Part shown: positions 1 through 14,996 of the stretch, one piece after another
Layout of the letters: each line of letters begins with the position of its first letter
Numbering within the stretch: the stretch's first letter is position 1
Assembly (NCBI RefSeq): GCF_019279795.1
Contig: NC_056727.1
Location: forward strand, 1,206,363,827 to 1,206,427,826
Direction of reading: 5' to 3'
Origin: Protopterus annectens
Lineage: Eukaryota; Chordata; Ceratodontiformes; Protopteridae
DNA: 64,000 nt
Notes under the pieces: model-generated
Database searches by the model: none
What the model saw: the letters and a program-made list of their open reading frames with translations, nothing else
What the model was told of the DNA's origin: nothing
Translations under genes and position numbers: made by a program

Positions 1-904
1 TGAATGAAAACTTCTGACATGTCTCTTCCTATCCCCCCAGGATTACATCTGAAATCGTTCCACTACTATGTTGTAGTCATATTTATCAAGAGTTAAGATT
101 CTTAGGGCCCTTGAAATGTCACAGATCCTGGTACCCAAAAGACAACTCACTGCAATGCTCTCCTTATCCAGCCTTGGTCTGACAAAAGAGTTATCAGTCC
201 CTGGAATGTTTATATGCTGCTGTGGTTCATAGTGGCTGAGCTGGAGTGTTATTGCTCAGTATGACTTTTTATGGGATGTGTGCATGGAGTGAATGATTAG
301 CATGGCTTAATCTTCTTATTTCTTGGAGGCCGTGGGAGTGATTCTTTTACAGCCTCAGCATAAGACATTTTAATGTAAGCAGTGCAGGATTATAGTGGAA
401 GCATATGAAGTTCACAGGACAAGTTTTCAGGTGAGAAGGAAGCCCCCAGATTAATAAGATATTTATTTAAACCTCTCACACATGGAGTTATTAGTGCTGA
501 TTATGAGTTCCTTTTATATGAACATAAGGCAGTTTGTACACTGTCTTAGAAGACCAAGTGCTAGATTGATGGCAACAAAGGAGAAACTAACATGGCTGAC
601 CTTCCATCTTACCCAGTACGTAGGTGTTTTGATTAGTAAAGTAGGTATAGAAGAGGGTTTATGTAATTTTGGTAGAGTACACAAAATATACAGAAGGTCA
701 ACAAGTGATTGGTAGTGTTGTCTTAGACACTGCAGATTTTAAAAATAGGATGGAACAAAGGGGGTTAACTCTCTTAGGTACTCCACCATGCATTAAACAG
801 GTAAGGAGACGTGGAAGAAGAGAACATCCCAAGCCTCAGCAGTGAGAGGGAGGAACTTCTCAGTTTGATATTCTAGTGCTCACTAGTATGATCTGATCAG
901 GTGA
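1..904. other. unassigned AT-rich DNA, no gene seen
   Basis: No coding motif, RNA gene or repeat was recognised here. A 77-codon open frame on the plus strand at 482-715 has no recognisable domain and is within chance expectation. Confidence 0.5.
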
Positions 905-1378
905 GACTAGGTGGAAAGCACAGCTGTTCAAGTAAGCTTACCATAACAGTAGATGTTTGAATAATCACTGCTGCAGTAGTCTCAGCTATTTGGGTTATAT
1001 TCTGCATAGGATATAACAGCCAACCAGCTTCTAAAGCTTCAGGGTACCTTCCATCCACCCAAACTATCACCCAGCTTGAGCTGAGATGACTAAAAAGATG
1101 GATTTGGGTGCCAAGCCCTTCAGAAGTTTCATGCCAACATAGTAAGGGAGGCTGAGCCCTGAAAGAACAATGCTAGAAACAAAACAGAAAAAAATGTTCA
1201 CACTCTGGCATAAATAACACACCAAAAAAAAAAAAAAAAAAAGGTGATGGGGAGGGAGGGGTTACTGCAGCAGTTATCATCTGAATATCTACTGTTATGG
1301 TAAGTTTACTTACACAGCTGTAGTATGTTCATCATATAGAACACTACTGCAGTAGCCTTAGCTATATAAGTAGATTAA
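905..1378. repeat. DIRS 3' inverted repeat and internal complementary region
   Basis: Segments 920-979 and 1262-1322 are reverse complements with few mismatches, centred on CTTACCATAACAGTAGAT. The adjacent segments 966-1025 and 1330-1370 both pair with the 5' end at 7777-7828 (core TAGCTAAGGCTATTGCAGTA). DIRS elements need such complementary pieces to close a circular intermediate. A poly-A run at 1224-1242 lies in the loop. Confidence 0.7.
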
Positions 1379-1429
1379 CCTAGCTTACTATATTTGGGAG
1401 GCGGAAAGAGAAGGGTTCAGGAGCCCCTG

Positions 1430-2345
1430 GAGAATGGTCCCAGCAAAGCCTGATATAGCCCTAGGGAAAGAATCACCTATGTACAGAGGACCAAGTTACA
1501 GCTTCGAGAATACTTCTAGAATCTAAACCTTTCCAAAAAGTTATAGATGAAGTCAATGCCCTGGTAGAGTGAGTCTTGACCCTGCCTGTAATAGTTTTGT
1601 TGCTGTGAGTATAACAAAAGGTAATAGCCTTAGATAACCATTTGAAAATAATCTGTTTAGACACAGATTGCCTCCTGTTCTTACGTTCACAAGAATGAAC
1701 AGTCTAATTGAAGATCTGAACGATTCAGTTCTGTCAAAATAGTACCTCAGCTGTCTGTGGACAAGGTATGGAGTATCATTTCTGTCTCATTTTTAGGTTC
1801 AGAAAGAAAATGGAGATGAGTAATTTGGTTTAAAGTACAGTTGGATACCACTTTAGGCATAAAAGAAAGATTATTTCTCAAACAAACTCTATTTCTGGGG
1901 AAAATGAGATAGTTGACTCAGGCTAAGAGCTTACAACTCAGATTTCCTTCTTGCAGAGTCAGAGCAATCAGTAAAACTGTTTTCCGTGTTAAGAACCTCA
2001 GGTCAGCCAGGTTAGCTAGATCAAATCGAACAACTGTTAGCTTCCCTAACACTAAATTGAAATACCAAGGAGGTTCCACTAGTTTTCTTGGAGGTCTGTT
2101 ATACAAAACCCCTTTCAAAAACATTTTGTCATGAGAATTTGTTGAAAAGGAGATTCCATGGGCAGATAAGTTGAAATGGACGATAAATAAACATTGTTAG
2201 AGGACTAAGAAATACTACAGGATAGTAATTCACACAAATATTGTAGAACCAGGCAGCAACTAGATCTGAATGGTTGCTGGTTGTTTTTGGCACCAACTAG
2301 AAAATATTTTCCACTTACTAATATATGATTTTCTAGTAACAGTAT
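1430..2345 (-). pseudogene. tyrosine recombinase of the DIRS-like element
   Basis: The minus strand from about 2345 encodes an N-terminal SAM-like stretch (SYISKWKIFSSWCQ), then FLKGVLYNRPPRK near 2120, then LTRKTVLLIAL near 1985, which match the layout of DIRS/Ngaro recombinases. The C-terminal part around 1664-1473 holds KTHSTRA followed by an alpha-helical stretch and AVTWSS, corresponding to the H-x-x-R box and the region just before the nucleophilic tyrosine. In the family this enzyme inserts a circular DNA copy into the genome. Several frameshifts and stops separate the parts; the catalytic tyrosine itself was not placed with confidence. It could not be active. Confidence 0.7.
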
Positions 2346-2399
2346 TTTTTGCCTCCATTAGCACCTTTTGAACATATTCAATAAACACGTGACTAAAGG

Positions 2400-4364
2400 G
2401 AATTAAGACCCTATCATCCAAGCAGGCAATTGAAAATGATTGGGGTCAGGGTGTATCAAACACCCTTGTTCTTGTGTGAGAAGATCCAGTCTGTGAGGAA
2501 GCTTGGGAAAAGAAGGGAGACCTACTGTTGCCTGGGCCAGAAGGGGGTCACCACAATGGTCTTGGTGGATTCCTTCTGAATTTTCAGAAGTACCTGGATA
2601 TTAGTGGAAAGAGTAGAAAAGCATACAGGGACTTTCCTGTCCAAGGAAAAGAAACGGCATCTGTCTTGTAGGCCTTCTTGCGTGGAGTTCTGGAGCAGAA
2701 TTTTGCCAGATGATTCCTCAGACAGGAGGCAAATGGGTCTACTTGAAGAATTCCTCACAGATGGATCAAATCTTGAAAGGTTCCCTAATCTAGTTTCCAC
2801 TCGTGAGGGTCAGCCTTGTCCTGGTCAGCTTGTCTGCCACACAGTTTTGCTCTGATGGAATGTAGGATGCCTGTAGAGTGAGATTGTGCTGTGAAGCTGT
2901 ATCTGAAGCCGACATGGCTAGTCTGCAGAGGGGGTACAACCTGGTTTCCCCTTGCTTGCTGATATACCACATGACTGTTGTATTGTGTACAATAACCTGA
3001 TGAGGTCCCAGGGACCAAAGATGATTCAGAGAGTTGACTGCCTTGATTAGGGCAAGCATCTCTTTCATATTTATGTGTGTGTGTCTGTCCTTGGTATCCC
3101 ACACTCCTTGCACTTTGATCCCTCCTGAAAGTCCTCCCCAAGCAAAGTCAGAAGCATGTTTGGTGAGTCACTGCATTGGAACAGGAAGGAAAAAGGGGAG
3201 ACCCAGATTTAAGGATATTTGCTTTCTCCATCAAGTGATTTCTCTTCTGAAAAAAAAAACAGCACTAGGATTTGAAAAGGCAAAGGATGTTTGTGCTGGG
3301 ACCAGAGAGTGACTTCAGATACCATTGTATCTTTCTCATGTGGAGTCTTTACCAGAGGTATCATGAGAATCATAGATGCAATAACATCCAAAATCCAACT
3401 GAGGCATTCCATTGTAGTGAGGGAAGTCTGAGAGGAAAACCTTAGAAACACATCTTGATAAAGATCTATTTTTGTCTGTGGAAGAAAAGCTCTTTGAAAT
3501 GAGGTGTCTAGCTGATGCCCAAGGAACTCAATTCTGTGTGAAGGAGTCAAAAAAGACTCTTGAATGTTCTTTTGGAATCTTAGCTTGTGTAAGAGATCTC
3601 TTACTAAAGTGAGAAATTTCTGACACTTTGAAAAAGACTGCAAAGATAAGCAAGTCATCTAAATAGGGAAAATATGTATACCCTGTAACCTGTAATGACC
3701 TATAACTGGAGCTAGACAGTCTGTGAACACTTTTGATGTAGTGGATAGTCTAAAGGGTAAGGCAAAGAGCTGATAATGTCATCCAGATACACAAAACCTT
3801 AAGAAACATCTGAAGGCTGGATGAATAGGGATGTAATGAAAGCATCTTTTAAATCTAGTGTTACCAGGAAACTTGAATGAGGAAGAAAAGGTAATAGGTT
3901 GTGAAGTGACATCATTTTGAATTTGGACACTATCACAAACAAGCTTAGGAGAAAAAGACCCAGAACTGGTCTCTAAGCATTTTCTTTCTGTGGCATTAAA
4001 ACATCTTTGAATAAAAACCTGTCCCTAACCTGGGAAGGAGGAACTGGTTCTATCACTCCCTGGAACAACCCGTGATGAAGAACAGGAGGAAATAAAATAC
4101 TCTGGCCTGGTGGATGAGGAATTACTCCTTGAAAATGAGGAATTTCCCTCACTGCCCTCTGTAACCTTGTTGAATGATCTCCAGAACCCATTTGACTGAA
4201 AATATCAGTTGCCAAAGAGAAAAGAAGAGATTCAGACTTTCTGGAAAGGAAATGGAGCTGCCAGGGTGGGAAGGGGGGCAACAAGGTCCCTTTAATAGTC
4301 ATTTTGACTTGTTGAACTACCCTTGGTTTTGGGAGGTTCCTGAGTTCTTTTTGGAACTTCCTTG

Positions 4365-4370
<6 letters not shown>
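2400..4370 (-). pseudogene. reverse transcriptase-RNase H of the DIRS-like element
   Basis: On the minus strand the N-terminal RT part (4368-3973) includes GVIEPVPPSQVRDRF, the usual entry to the DIRS fingers domain. The catalytic box reads FPYLDDLLIF, with LDD at 3662-3654, and is still intact. It is followed by HRIEFLGHQLD near 3530, the connection region. RNase H follows at about 3113-2790 (GVWDTKDRHTHINMKEM, then ISKQGETR, then SEQNCVADKLTR). The C-terminal extension at 2800-2420 reads PFWPRQ and then a leucine-proline-rich stretch, as in DIRS proteins before the recombinase. At least four frameshifts break the frame, so this is a pseudogene. RT copies element RNA into DNA and RNase H removes the template. 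Confidence 0.75.
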
Positions 4371-7740
<3,370 letters not shown>

Positions 7741-7776
7741 TGCATGAGTGGAAGGTTTCCTGATGCTTTGGAAGTT

Positions 7777-7850
7777 GGTTGGCTGTTATATCCTATGCAG
7801 GATATATAGCTAAGGCTATTGCAGTAGTAATCAATATGATGAACACCTTC
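7777..7850. repeat. DIRS 5' inverted terminal repeat
   Basis: The stretch 7777-7828 is the reverse complement of 966-1025, and its inner part and the following GATGAAC stretch are the reverse complement of 1330-1370. It therefore marks the 5' end of the minus-strand DIRS-like element. Confidence 0.7.
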
Positions 7851-8349
7851 CAAATGTAAATTTTCAGTAAAGGCAGGTAACACAAGAGCCACCAAGTTTA
7901 AAAGAGCAATTCGGATTGGCTTGGTGGACACTCGGTATTCAAGGTCTATGGAACACAGTAGGAGAGCAGAAGTACTTAAAAAGATTAAGGAGAGTATCTT
8001 CTCATAAAACAATAGTTTGTGCTTTTTGACAACAGCTGATGAATGATAGTAGGGAGAGTTAAGAAATACACTGGGTTTAATAACACACAAAAACAGGTGG
8101 AGGAAGGGCAGACAGTCATTCAGCTCTATTGTTTAATGGTCTGGAACTATCTCAGATTTAATGCTGCATTCTTGCTTCATTTAGTTTCATAAAGGCAAGG
8201 CTTAGGTAAGTTTTATAATTCAGATTTAGCCAGTTCACATACCTGTGTCTCATCTGCAAAAATATACACATATACACATATCCTTCCATGCAATCTCAGT
8301 GTTACTTATAAAGGTATACAAAAAGAACTCACCTAAGTGTCATGTTTAC
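7851..8349. other. no gene or repeat recognised
   Basis: This is AT-rich sequence between the DIRS-like element and the LINE copy. A minus-strand open frame runs across the DIRS terminal repeat into it but has no domain I recognise. Confidence 0.4.
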
Positions 8350-9860
8350 TCATAGCCTCACCTCAGGCTTCATGCCCACTGAGTAGTGTACAGCTACAAT
8401 TATCCCACTCCACAAGGGGGGATCCACTTTGGATCCCGGGAACTACTGCCCCATCAGTCTGATGAGCCTGATCTGCAAGGCCATGGAACATATTATCATG
8501 AAACTTATAAACAAAGACATTGGCAACCTTCAAACACTGGACCCCACCTAGTTTGGGTTTATGAAGGGCCGATCTTGTCTCCTGAACCTGATTGACTTCT
8601 TCGAATCAGTCTCCAAAGCTGTGGATGAGGGTAAGGCAGTCCACACAGCCTATCTGGACATTGCCAAGGCCTTTGACACCATCCCCCACTCTGGAATCAT
8701 AGATAGACTTACTAAGCTGGGCATTAATCCCTACGTCACTCGATGGGTTGCCAACTGGCTTACTGACAGAACCCACATTGTAAAAGTGGCCGACTCCAAA
8801 TCCAGCTCCAGACAAGTGACAGGTGGAGTACCTCAGGGTTCAGTCCTGGGACCGCTCTGTTTGGCATCTACTTCTATGAAGTACAGGCCAACACTAAGGG
8901 ACTCTGGCTTACAAAGTTCACAGATGACTGCAAACTGGGAGCCATTATTAAATCCCCAAATGATGTGGATACTCTGAAAAAGGGCCTTACAGAAACAGAT
9001 GCTCGGTGCCAGAGCCATGGTCTCAAGCTCAATGCCAAGAAATGTATAGTTATCCCCTTTGGGAAAAAATATGTACCCGTGAATTACCACATAGGTGGCA
9101 ATACACTAAACACTGAAAGTGTGATAAGATACTTAGGGACACAGGTGGACAGTGGTCTCACCTACGATAACCACATCGCCACAACAGTCAGGAAATCCTT
9201 CTGTGTGGCACACCTCATCACTAAGGGCTTTTCATCCAGAAAAAAGGAGGTCATTTTCCCACTGTACTCATCCCTCATTAGACCCATTATAGAATACAAT
9301 GCCCCATTTGGTATGTACCTCTCAAGACATCTGCAACAACTGGAAAGGCCACAGAAATACCTCACTAAAAAAATCACAGGCCTAAAGCAAATGCCCTACG
9401 CTGACTGCCTTAAACAACTCCAGCTATACTCTGTTGCATATCGTCTACTCGGAGGTGATCTCTGCTTAACATACAAGGCCATGTCAAACCCAGAGCTATT
9501 AGACATGCTACACTTAAAGAAATCCCATTCCCTCAGAGCCACATGCTCCAGGGATCTAAACCTTGTCATTACAGTAAACAAAACATGCTGGAGGGATAGG
9601 TTCCTGACCCAGAGACTCCCCACATTCTGGAATAGACTGCCCATACATGTCAAGCAGAGCACCTCTTTGGTCCTCTTCAAAAGGAACCTTGACAATTGGA
9701 TGGGAGAAAGGAAATTCACCCTGGGGATCAGGTCAGTCGCCCTGCTAGACAGGGGTCCAGGGAAGTAAATAGTGTGGGAAGAAAGAGCCAGGGAATTGTT
9801 ATGGCTAGGCTTGTATAGGCCCTAGGGCCGATAGCCTAGTACCAACCTATGAACCTATGA
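8350..9860 (+). mobile_element. CR1/L2-like LINE, 5'-truncated copy
   Basis: The 3' half of a non-LTR retrotransposon of the Jockey superfamily. The copy starts inside the RT domain (CTATIIPLHKGG near 8384) and runs through the C-terminal thumb region to a 3' tail ending CTAGTACCAACCTATGAACC. The same protein pattern recurs at 18982-20227 and 36390-38131. The 5' truncation is usual for target-primed reverse transcription. No TSD was found. The sequence immediately downstream, from 9861, is unique. Confidence 0.85.
8353..9768 (+). pseudogene. LINE reverse transcriptase fragment
   Basis: Translated motifs in order are GNYCPISLMSLICKAMEHII, GFMKGRSCLLNLIDFFESV, AYLDIAKAFDTIPHSGIIDR (RT motif A), GGVPQGSVLGPL (motif B) and FTDDCKLGA (motif C, where relatives have FADD), then LKLNAKKC and IRYLGTQVD. 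The last long frame, 8965-9768, ends in FKRNLDNWMGERKF and a stop, the normal end of ORF2. Stop codons (near 8376 and 8549) and a one-base deletion near 8855, just after motif B, destroy the frame. In life the enzyme primes cDNA synthesis at nicked target DNA. The family is CR1/L2-like by motif spacing; the exact clade needs a phylogeny. Confidence 0.85.
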
Positions 9861-10900
9861 ATCTTATGGTATCCACTTTTGCTGTCATGTTGGAAAAAGG
9901 ACTGATCTTATGGTATAGACTATTGTTGCCAAGTTTTACTTTACAGTCTGTGTCCCATTGTCTAGAAAATGTTTTGTCACAGAAAACAAATTGCAGCATA
10001 ATAAAGTTTATTTCAAAATTATACTTCTTTATTAAAAGCACATACCTTTTTCAACCAGTTTCACCTTCACCAAAAGTTACTCAGATATAGTCTGGTACTG
10101 GAATGTATTTTGTGGTGTTACAGTGTACCCTCCCATGATTGAAATGTGTATGAATCCAACTACTTTAAAACACTAGCCATTAGTTTACTGTGCCAGCACT
10201 GTAAAGACCCACATTATATAACAATATTTTAAGTGACACTATGTCAGTTGAATTAACAACTAAAACATTCATACGACCAGTACACATGGGTTACCCATAT
10301 AAAAAGTATTTTTTTGCTGCTTCTGATGCTGCCTTTTATTTGTGAATCAGATCTACCTCCACCTTTGTGCCATATTAGCCTTAACATAATTTGCAAGTCT
10401 TTACCAGCACATAATTTATTAAAACAAAACAAAGTTGAGTACTTTCATCCAAAAACAGTATCAGCCAAAAGGACTTCACCAGAACTATTTACTCCTTCAC
10501 ATCACTTCTCTTATATATTAAATAACTGTATCACATAACCCACAATTCATTAATTAAAGAGATAAGCTTATATAAACAGTAGATCTTAAGTAGTGTACAA
10601 CATGAATAAACAAGTTGATATATACATCTAAATGTTTAAAAACAATAATATTAAAAGGTTATAGAAAAATCATAGAGTAACTGAAGCAAATTAATGGTAA
10701 GTAATAAATAATAATTAATAAATGTTTATACGATTTAAATTTAGCTGCTCACAATTTAAGAACACAAGTTATGGAAGTGTAATTGTTACGACCTAAGGGT
10801 GTAGCTGCATTCAGTCCAAACTGCCAGCAGTTCTCTATACTCTTATTTTAGACAACTAGTATCTCTCCCTCCTTAGGTCTAATGGTATCTTTTCTGATGT
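9861..10900. other. AT-rich DNA, no gene seen
   Basis: Short open frames occur on both strands but none shows a domain. No tandem repeat or terminal inverted repeat was noticed. Confidence 0.45.
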
Positions 10901-10931
10901 AATAAAAAGAACTTAGTAAAAGTGGGACAAA

Positions 10932-11141
10932 CTAATGAATGCCTATGAGGTGCATTATTTTAATTCCCTCTCTAGATGTCATACAAATGTTTATAATTTT
11001 TTTCCACATCATGCATTCAGTCTTCCCTATATAGTATGACAAACAAGATGAGCAAAAGGCTAAATAAACCAAGCCTGCTGGACCAAAATTACCATCTTGT
11101 GGGCAGATATTTAGTCTAACTGGGTTATTTAGTACCACCAT
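10932..11141 (-). pseudogene. PLE GIY-YIG endonuclease fragment
   Basis: The minus-strand frame contains LVYLAFCSSCLSYYIGKTE, which matches the GIY-YIG nuclease of Penelope-like elements: a hydrophobic strand, a cysteine pair and the YIGKTE core. Equivalent stretches occur at 26818-26895 (CPVFYIGETDRKF) and 47410-47500 (CVAYYIGKTERKI). The reverse transcriptase is absent, so this is an isolated fragment. GIY-YIG enzymes nick target DNA for insertion. Confidence 0.6.
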
Positions 11142-11265
11142 ATCTCATTCATATATGAATAGACATTGTTTGCAATTTCCACATTTTGTGTCACACTATT
11201 ACTTTTTTAACATTATTTCCACACGTCACTGTTCCTTTCTCAAAATAATTCTTCAGTTTGTTTTC

Positions 11266-11268
<3 letters not shown>

Positions 11269-11322
<54 letters not shown>
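11269..11322. repeat. (TA)n followed by (GA)n microsatellite
   Basis: About 16 TA units (11269-11300) are followed by about 11 GA units (11301-11322). Confidence 0.95.
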
Positions 11323-11419
11323 AGGAGTGCGCTCACCTAACAAAGTCTGTAAATCTTCCCTGTACTTTAACTTATTGTAGTTCCTAATAATAATATTTCT
11401 TATTTATATTTATTTATTT

Positions 11420-11758
11420 GGGCAGCCGCGGTGGTGCAGTGGTTAGCTTTGTCACCTCACAGCAAGAAGTTCTCCAGTTCGATCCTCAGCTGGGGTGCCT
11501 TCTGTGTGGAGTCTGCATGTCCTCCCTGTGGTCGTGTGGGTTTCATCTGGGTGCTCTGGTTTCCTCCCAAAGACATGCTGTAGGTGGATTGGACACTCTA
11601 AATTGGCCCTAGGCATGAGTGCGTGCATGTGTGTCCCTTCTGTGGAAGGTTGGGTGCCGGGCTGGCAACTCAACACTGTAAAACTCCACTGCCAATCATG
11701 AGTGGACATGTAATCCGCTGTGGCGACCCCTAACTGTGAAAAAGCCAGAAGAAGAAGA
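11420..11758 (+). mobile_element. tRNA-headed SINE, subtype 1
   Basis: The head contains a box A match (TGGTGCAGTGG) and a box B match (AGTTCGATCCT) spaced as in a tRNA gene, so it probably descends from a Pol III transcript. The body has the stretch GTGTGGAGTCTGCATGTCC and the 3' end TGGCGACCCCTAACTGTG followed by a GAAGAAG tail. Near-identical direct repeats of TTTATATTTATTTATTT flank the copy, a plausible TSD. Other copies are at 22390-22620 and 50771-51111, both minus strand. Confidence 0.8.
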
Positions 11759-11759
11759 T

Positions 11760-11935
11760 TTATATTTATTTTTATTTAACATTTGTTTACCAGGAAAGTC
11801 CAGCTTGAAACAAAGCCAATTTTCAGTGAGGCCCAGGGAGAAACACTCCAGACAGATGTCTTTGTAATGTGGGAGGAAACCAAAGTACCCGGAGAAAACT
11901 GACACAAATGCAGGGATGACATGCAGATTCACTTA
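11760..11935 (-). mobile_element. tRNA-headed SINE, subtype 2, truncated
   Basis: This matches 52769-53020 and 55376-55622: an AACATTTGTT tail, the GAGAAA.CGCTCCAGA stretch and the GTGGGAGGAAACC stretch, all reverse-complement to the tRNA-like head. The head itself is missing here. The subtype 1 SINE just upstream appears to have landed in its AT-rich tail. Confidence 0.65.
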
Positions 11936-12426
11936 TAGAAGTAGAGTTGGTATTTGGGATTTATTTAGCCTTTTGTTCATCTTGTTTGCCATACTAAGTA
12001 GTATAGAGAACTGCTTTGGCAGTTTAGACTGATTGCAGCTATATCTTCAGGTCTTAACAATTGCATTTCCATAAGATGTGTTCTTAAATTAATAGCAGCT
12101 AAATTTTAAATGGTATACACATTTCTTAATTATTATTAATTTTCTTCAGTTAGCCTTTGTTTTTCATATAATTTTTAATATTTTTATTTTACATATTTAG
12201 ATATGTATACCTACTTATGTATTCATGTTTTACACTACTCAATATCTTTTTTTAATACTTAACAACTTTTTTGTTTTAATAAACCATTTGCTACAATATA
12301 CCTTTTGAGTGGTTTATATATGAGCGAGTGTGGCCAAGGAAGTCATTGAAACATAGTATAATTCTGATTACTTCTTTATCTTTTTCCTATTGTCTTCCTT
12401 TCTTGTCTTTTTTCATTGAACAAATA
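11936..12426. other. AT-rich spacer, no gene seen
   Basis: Nothing recognisable. The TSD-like AAATA of the next LTR lies at 12422-12426. Confidence 0.4.
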
Positions 12427-12692
12427 TGTGACAATGTGACGTGTTGCCAGCTATGCCAGAAGAAATGGGGCAGTGGATGTGTAACATATGCCAGCATAGC
12501 TAGCTGGAGTTTTGTAAAGAATTGTATGTCATTTGTATATCAAACTTTGTACAGGTGCTTGTGTTAAAAATGTGTTTGTAAAGTTGCTTGTGCTTAAAAG
12601 AATGTACCAACAGTGGGTCCTGCTGGACAGAAAAATAAATGCACCTTTATGTCAGGCTGTATCATAACTGTTGAATTTAGTATTGTTATAGG

Positions 12693-13293
12693 GTCTATAT
12701 TACATCAGCGAATGTTTAAAAAAGTGAACACTGATTGACCGAACTTATGTAAGTGAATGCTTACAATCTCAAACTGTCGGAACAGCAATTTTTATCCTAG
12801 GGAAAAAAAATCACTGATCCAAAACACATACACACAACACAAGCACACCAAACAAACAGCAATCCACACACATACACCTAAACTCTGACACCTAACCCTA
12901 CACTAAGCTATACACACACCACTAACTACCCACTTACCTTAATCCAAACACTAACCCTAAGGTCCATCAGTATCACACACTCACCTCACCCGCTCCCTAA
13001 CCCTAACTCACCTAACCTGCCCTAGCCCTCATGTCTACACAATCGCACATATACCTAACCCACGTCCTAACCCGCCCTAACACTCACATCCACGCAATCA
13101 CACACTTACCTGAACCTGACCTGTAACTTTCCACCACAGCAGTGAAAATACCAAAGCAACAGAAACAGACAACCAAATTCTTTCCATAGGAAAAAATTGG
13201 GGTTTCTGTTGCTTCAATATTGCAAGCTTTTGCTTACATAAGTTCGATCAATCAGCGTTCGCTTTTTTAAGCGTTCGCTGATCTAATATAGAC
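12693..13293. mobile_element. MITE with ~110-bp terminal inverted repeats and CCTAAC-rich core
   Basis: The left end (12693-12805, starting GTCTATATTA) pairs with the right end (13180-13293, ending TAATATAGAC), including the block CGAACTTATGTAAG. The core, about 12830-13130, is rich in CCTAAC/CCTAACCC words and short ACAC words. The homologous LTR at 59271-60957 has an empty site at this point, so the block is an insertion. A target duplication was not clear. It has no coding capacity and needed a transposase in trans. Confidence 0.75.
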
Positions 13294-14242
13294 TCTTGTA
13301 ACAGAGTATACTGAAAAAGAGGAAGTTCATCTCAGTCCCCCTAACTTTGAAAAAATAGTTTGAAATTAAATGACCTGGTTTAGCCCATAAAGATTGTATC
13401 TTACCATTCTGATTGGAGCCAGAGACAAAATGTCTGTAAAAACAAGGACTAGGAATCCTGTTGTATTGTCCTTAGCAGTGAACTAATTGCTACCCTGAAA
13501 GGGTGGAAGTGTTGAAATGGTTTTATGGCTTTCAGATGCTATAACACATCTTAGCAAAGCTGTATCTGTGTGTATGGTAACACATATGTGCGGGATTATG
13601 GTTCAGTTTCTAGTAAAGGCGGGTAGTATGGGAACTAGAAGTCAGATGACCAAATGTATATGATGTCATTCTGTAATCCAGCACTGAAATGATTATTTAA
13701 TACTAGATGAGAAAGAAGTCTCAGAGCAGTATGTTTTTGAAACATGTCAAGAAGGATCCCTCACCTACATCATCTTGCCTTGCTGTGGTAAGTAACCAGG
13801 GTATAGTAATTCTTTAGATCAGTCAGGAAAATATAACGGGTTTAGTAAAGTGCTGGTTTTCTGTATCTGTGTGAATCTATCCATCTGTGTTATTTTTATT
13901 ATTTCCTGTGATTGAAACTCTGGTGTTTATTATAAATATATATTTAGCATTTCCATGCTCTTTTATTATTTATTATTAAATATATCTAAACTTTTCATTA
14001 TGGCTGGTCTTTAGAGAATGTTTTAACCTTTGTGAGTGCTTATATTTATTTGGTAACACTGTGGCCACTCCTGGAAGCCTTGCTGCATTGATCAGATACT
14101 ACCATTTGTATTAATATTAATTTCACTGAGTATGTTTGAGTACCCTTTTAAGAGCTTTAGAGTAGCTGGCTTTGGATTGTCCTGGTGGCAGTAGCTACCT
14201 TATAGTCTGGGCATAGCTAGTAAATATGTGCTCACCTTTCCC

Positions 14243-14244
<2 letters not shown>

Positions 14245-14311
<67 letters not shown>
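14245..14311. repeat. (TG)n inside LTR copy 2
   Basis: About 33 TG units at the conserved internal LTR position. A (GA)n tract (14455-14479) and a TTTC tract just 3' of the LTR (about 14674-14693) lie nearby. Confidence 0.95.
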
Positions 14312-14313
<2 letters not shown>

Positions 14314-14448
14314 CTACTTGGAGAAGGAATAAAGAATACTGGTTTCACAGAGAGGGTGGCGGTGGAGGACTTGGCCTGGGGGCACTTGGCTGAGGACTCA
14401 ACTATATAGCTGTGTCAGTGGGGAGTCTTACTGGGGGCCTGGAGATAC

Positions 14449-14485
<37 letters not shown>

Positions 14486-14953
14486 CCCAGACCATGGATT
14501 GAGTGTTTTCCCTGTGTGCTCTTAAGGGACATTTTGCTTGGTGCAGAGGGCTGCATCTGGAAATACTGTGTGGATCTATCTTTGTTCCAAGTGAATGTCC
14601 CTCACTGGTGTCAGTGGTTAAGATTCAGGCTCCTTGATTACTGGCCCAGAGGAGGGGACGTCACAACATATTCTTTCTTTCTTTCTTTCTTTGCATCTCA
14701 TTCTCCTTCCTGACTGCTTTGGGTTTCTCTTAACCTTTGATGTCATTGGCTTTATTCCAGTTCTTGTTGGGTATGTAATAGTAGATTTTTAAATTACACC
14801 ATCATAACAATGTTGGGGGTAAGCTAGGCAATTGTCTAAGGCCTTGACACACTTGGCTGCTTCCTGTTGCTGAAAAAAGAATAGTGGATGCAGACTATAC
14901 TTCTTAATAATGCATGAAGAAGGCAGCTGAAAAATATAAATGGCAAATTACAC

Positions 14954-14956
<3 letters not shown>

Positions 14957-14993
<37 letters not shown>
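14957..14993. repeat. (TA)n microsatellite
   Basis: About 18 TA units immediately before the MITE at 14994. Confidence 0.95.

Positions 14994-14996
<3 letters not shown>

Larger units (their letters stand above)
12427..14665 (+). mobile_element. solo LTR, copy 2, with an inserted MITE
   Basis: Starts TGTGACAATG and ends GGACGTCACA. The flanking pentamers AAATA (12422-12426) and ACATA (14666-14670) match at four of five positions. The body aligns along its length with the reverse complement of 59271-60957; the alignment is broken by one block, 12693-13293, which is a MITE absent from the other copy. An internal (TG)n at 14245-14311 sits at the same place as (TG)n in copies 3 and 4. No internal retroviral genes are present. 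Confidence 0.75.

Noticed and set aside
8606-9719. Minus-strand open frames inside LINE copies
   Set aside because: They are shadows of the plus-strand RT reading frame and carry no motif.
12830-13130. Interstitial telomere
   Set aside because: CCTAAC words are irregular and enclosed by MITE terminal repeats; no run of exact CCCTAA units.
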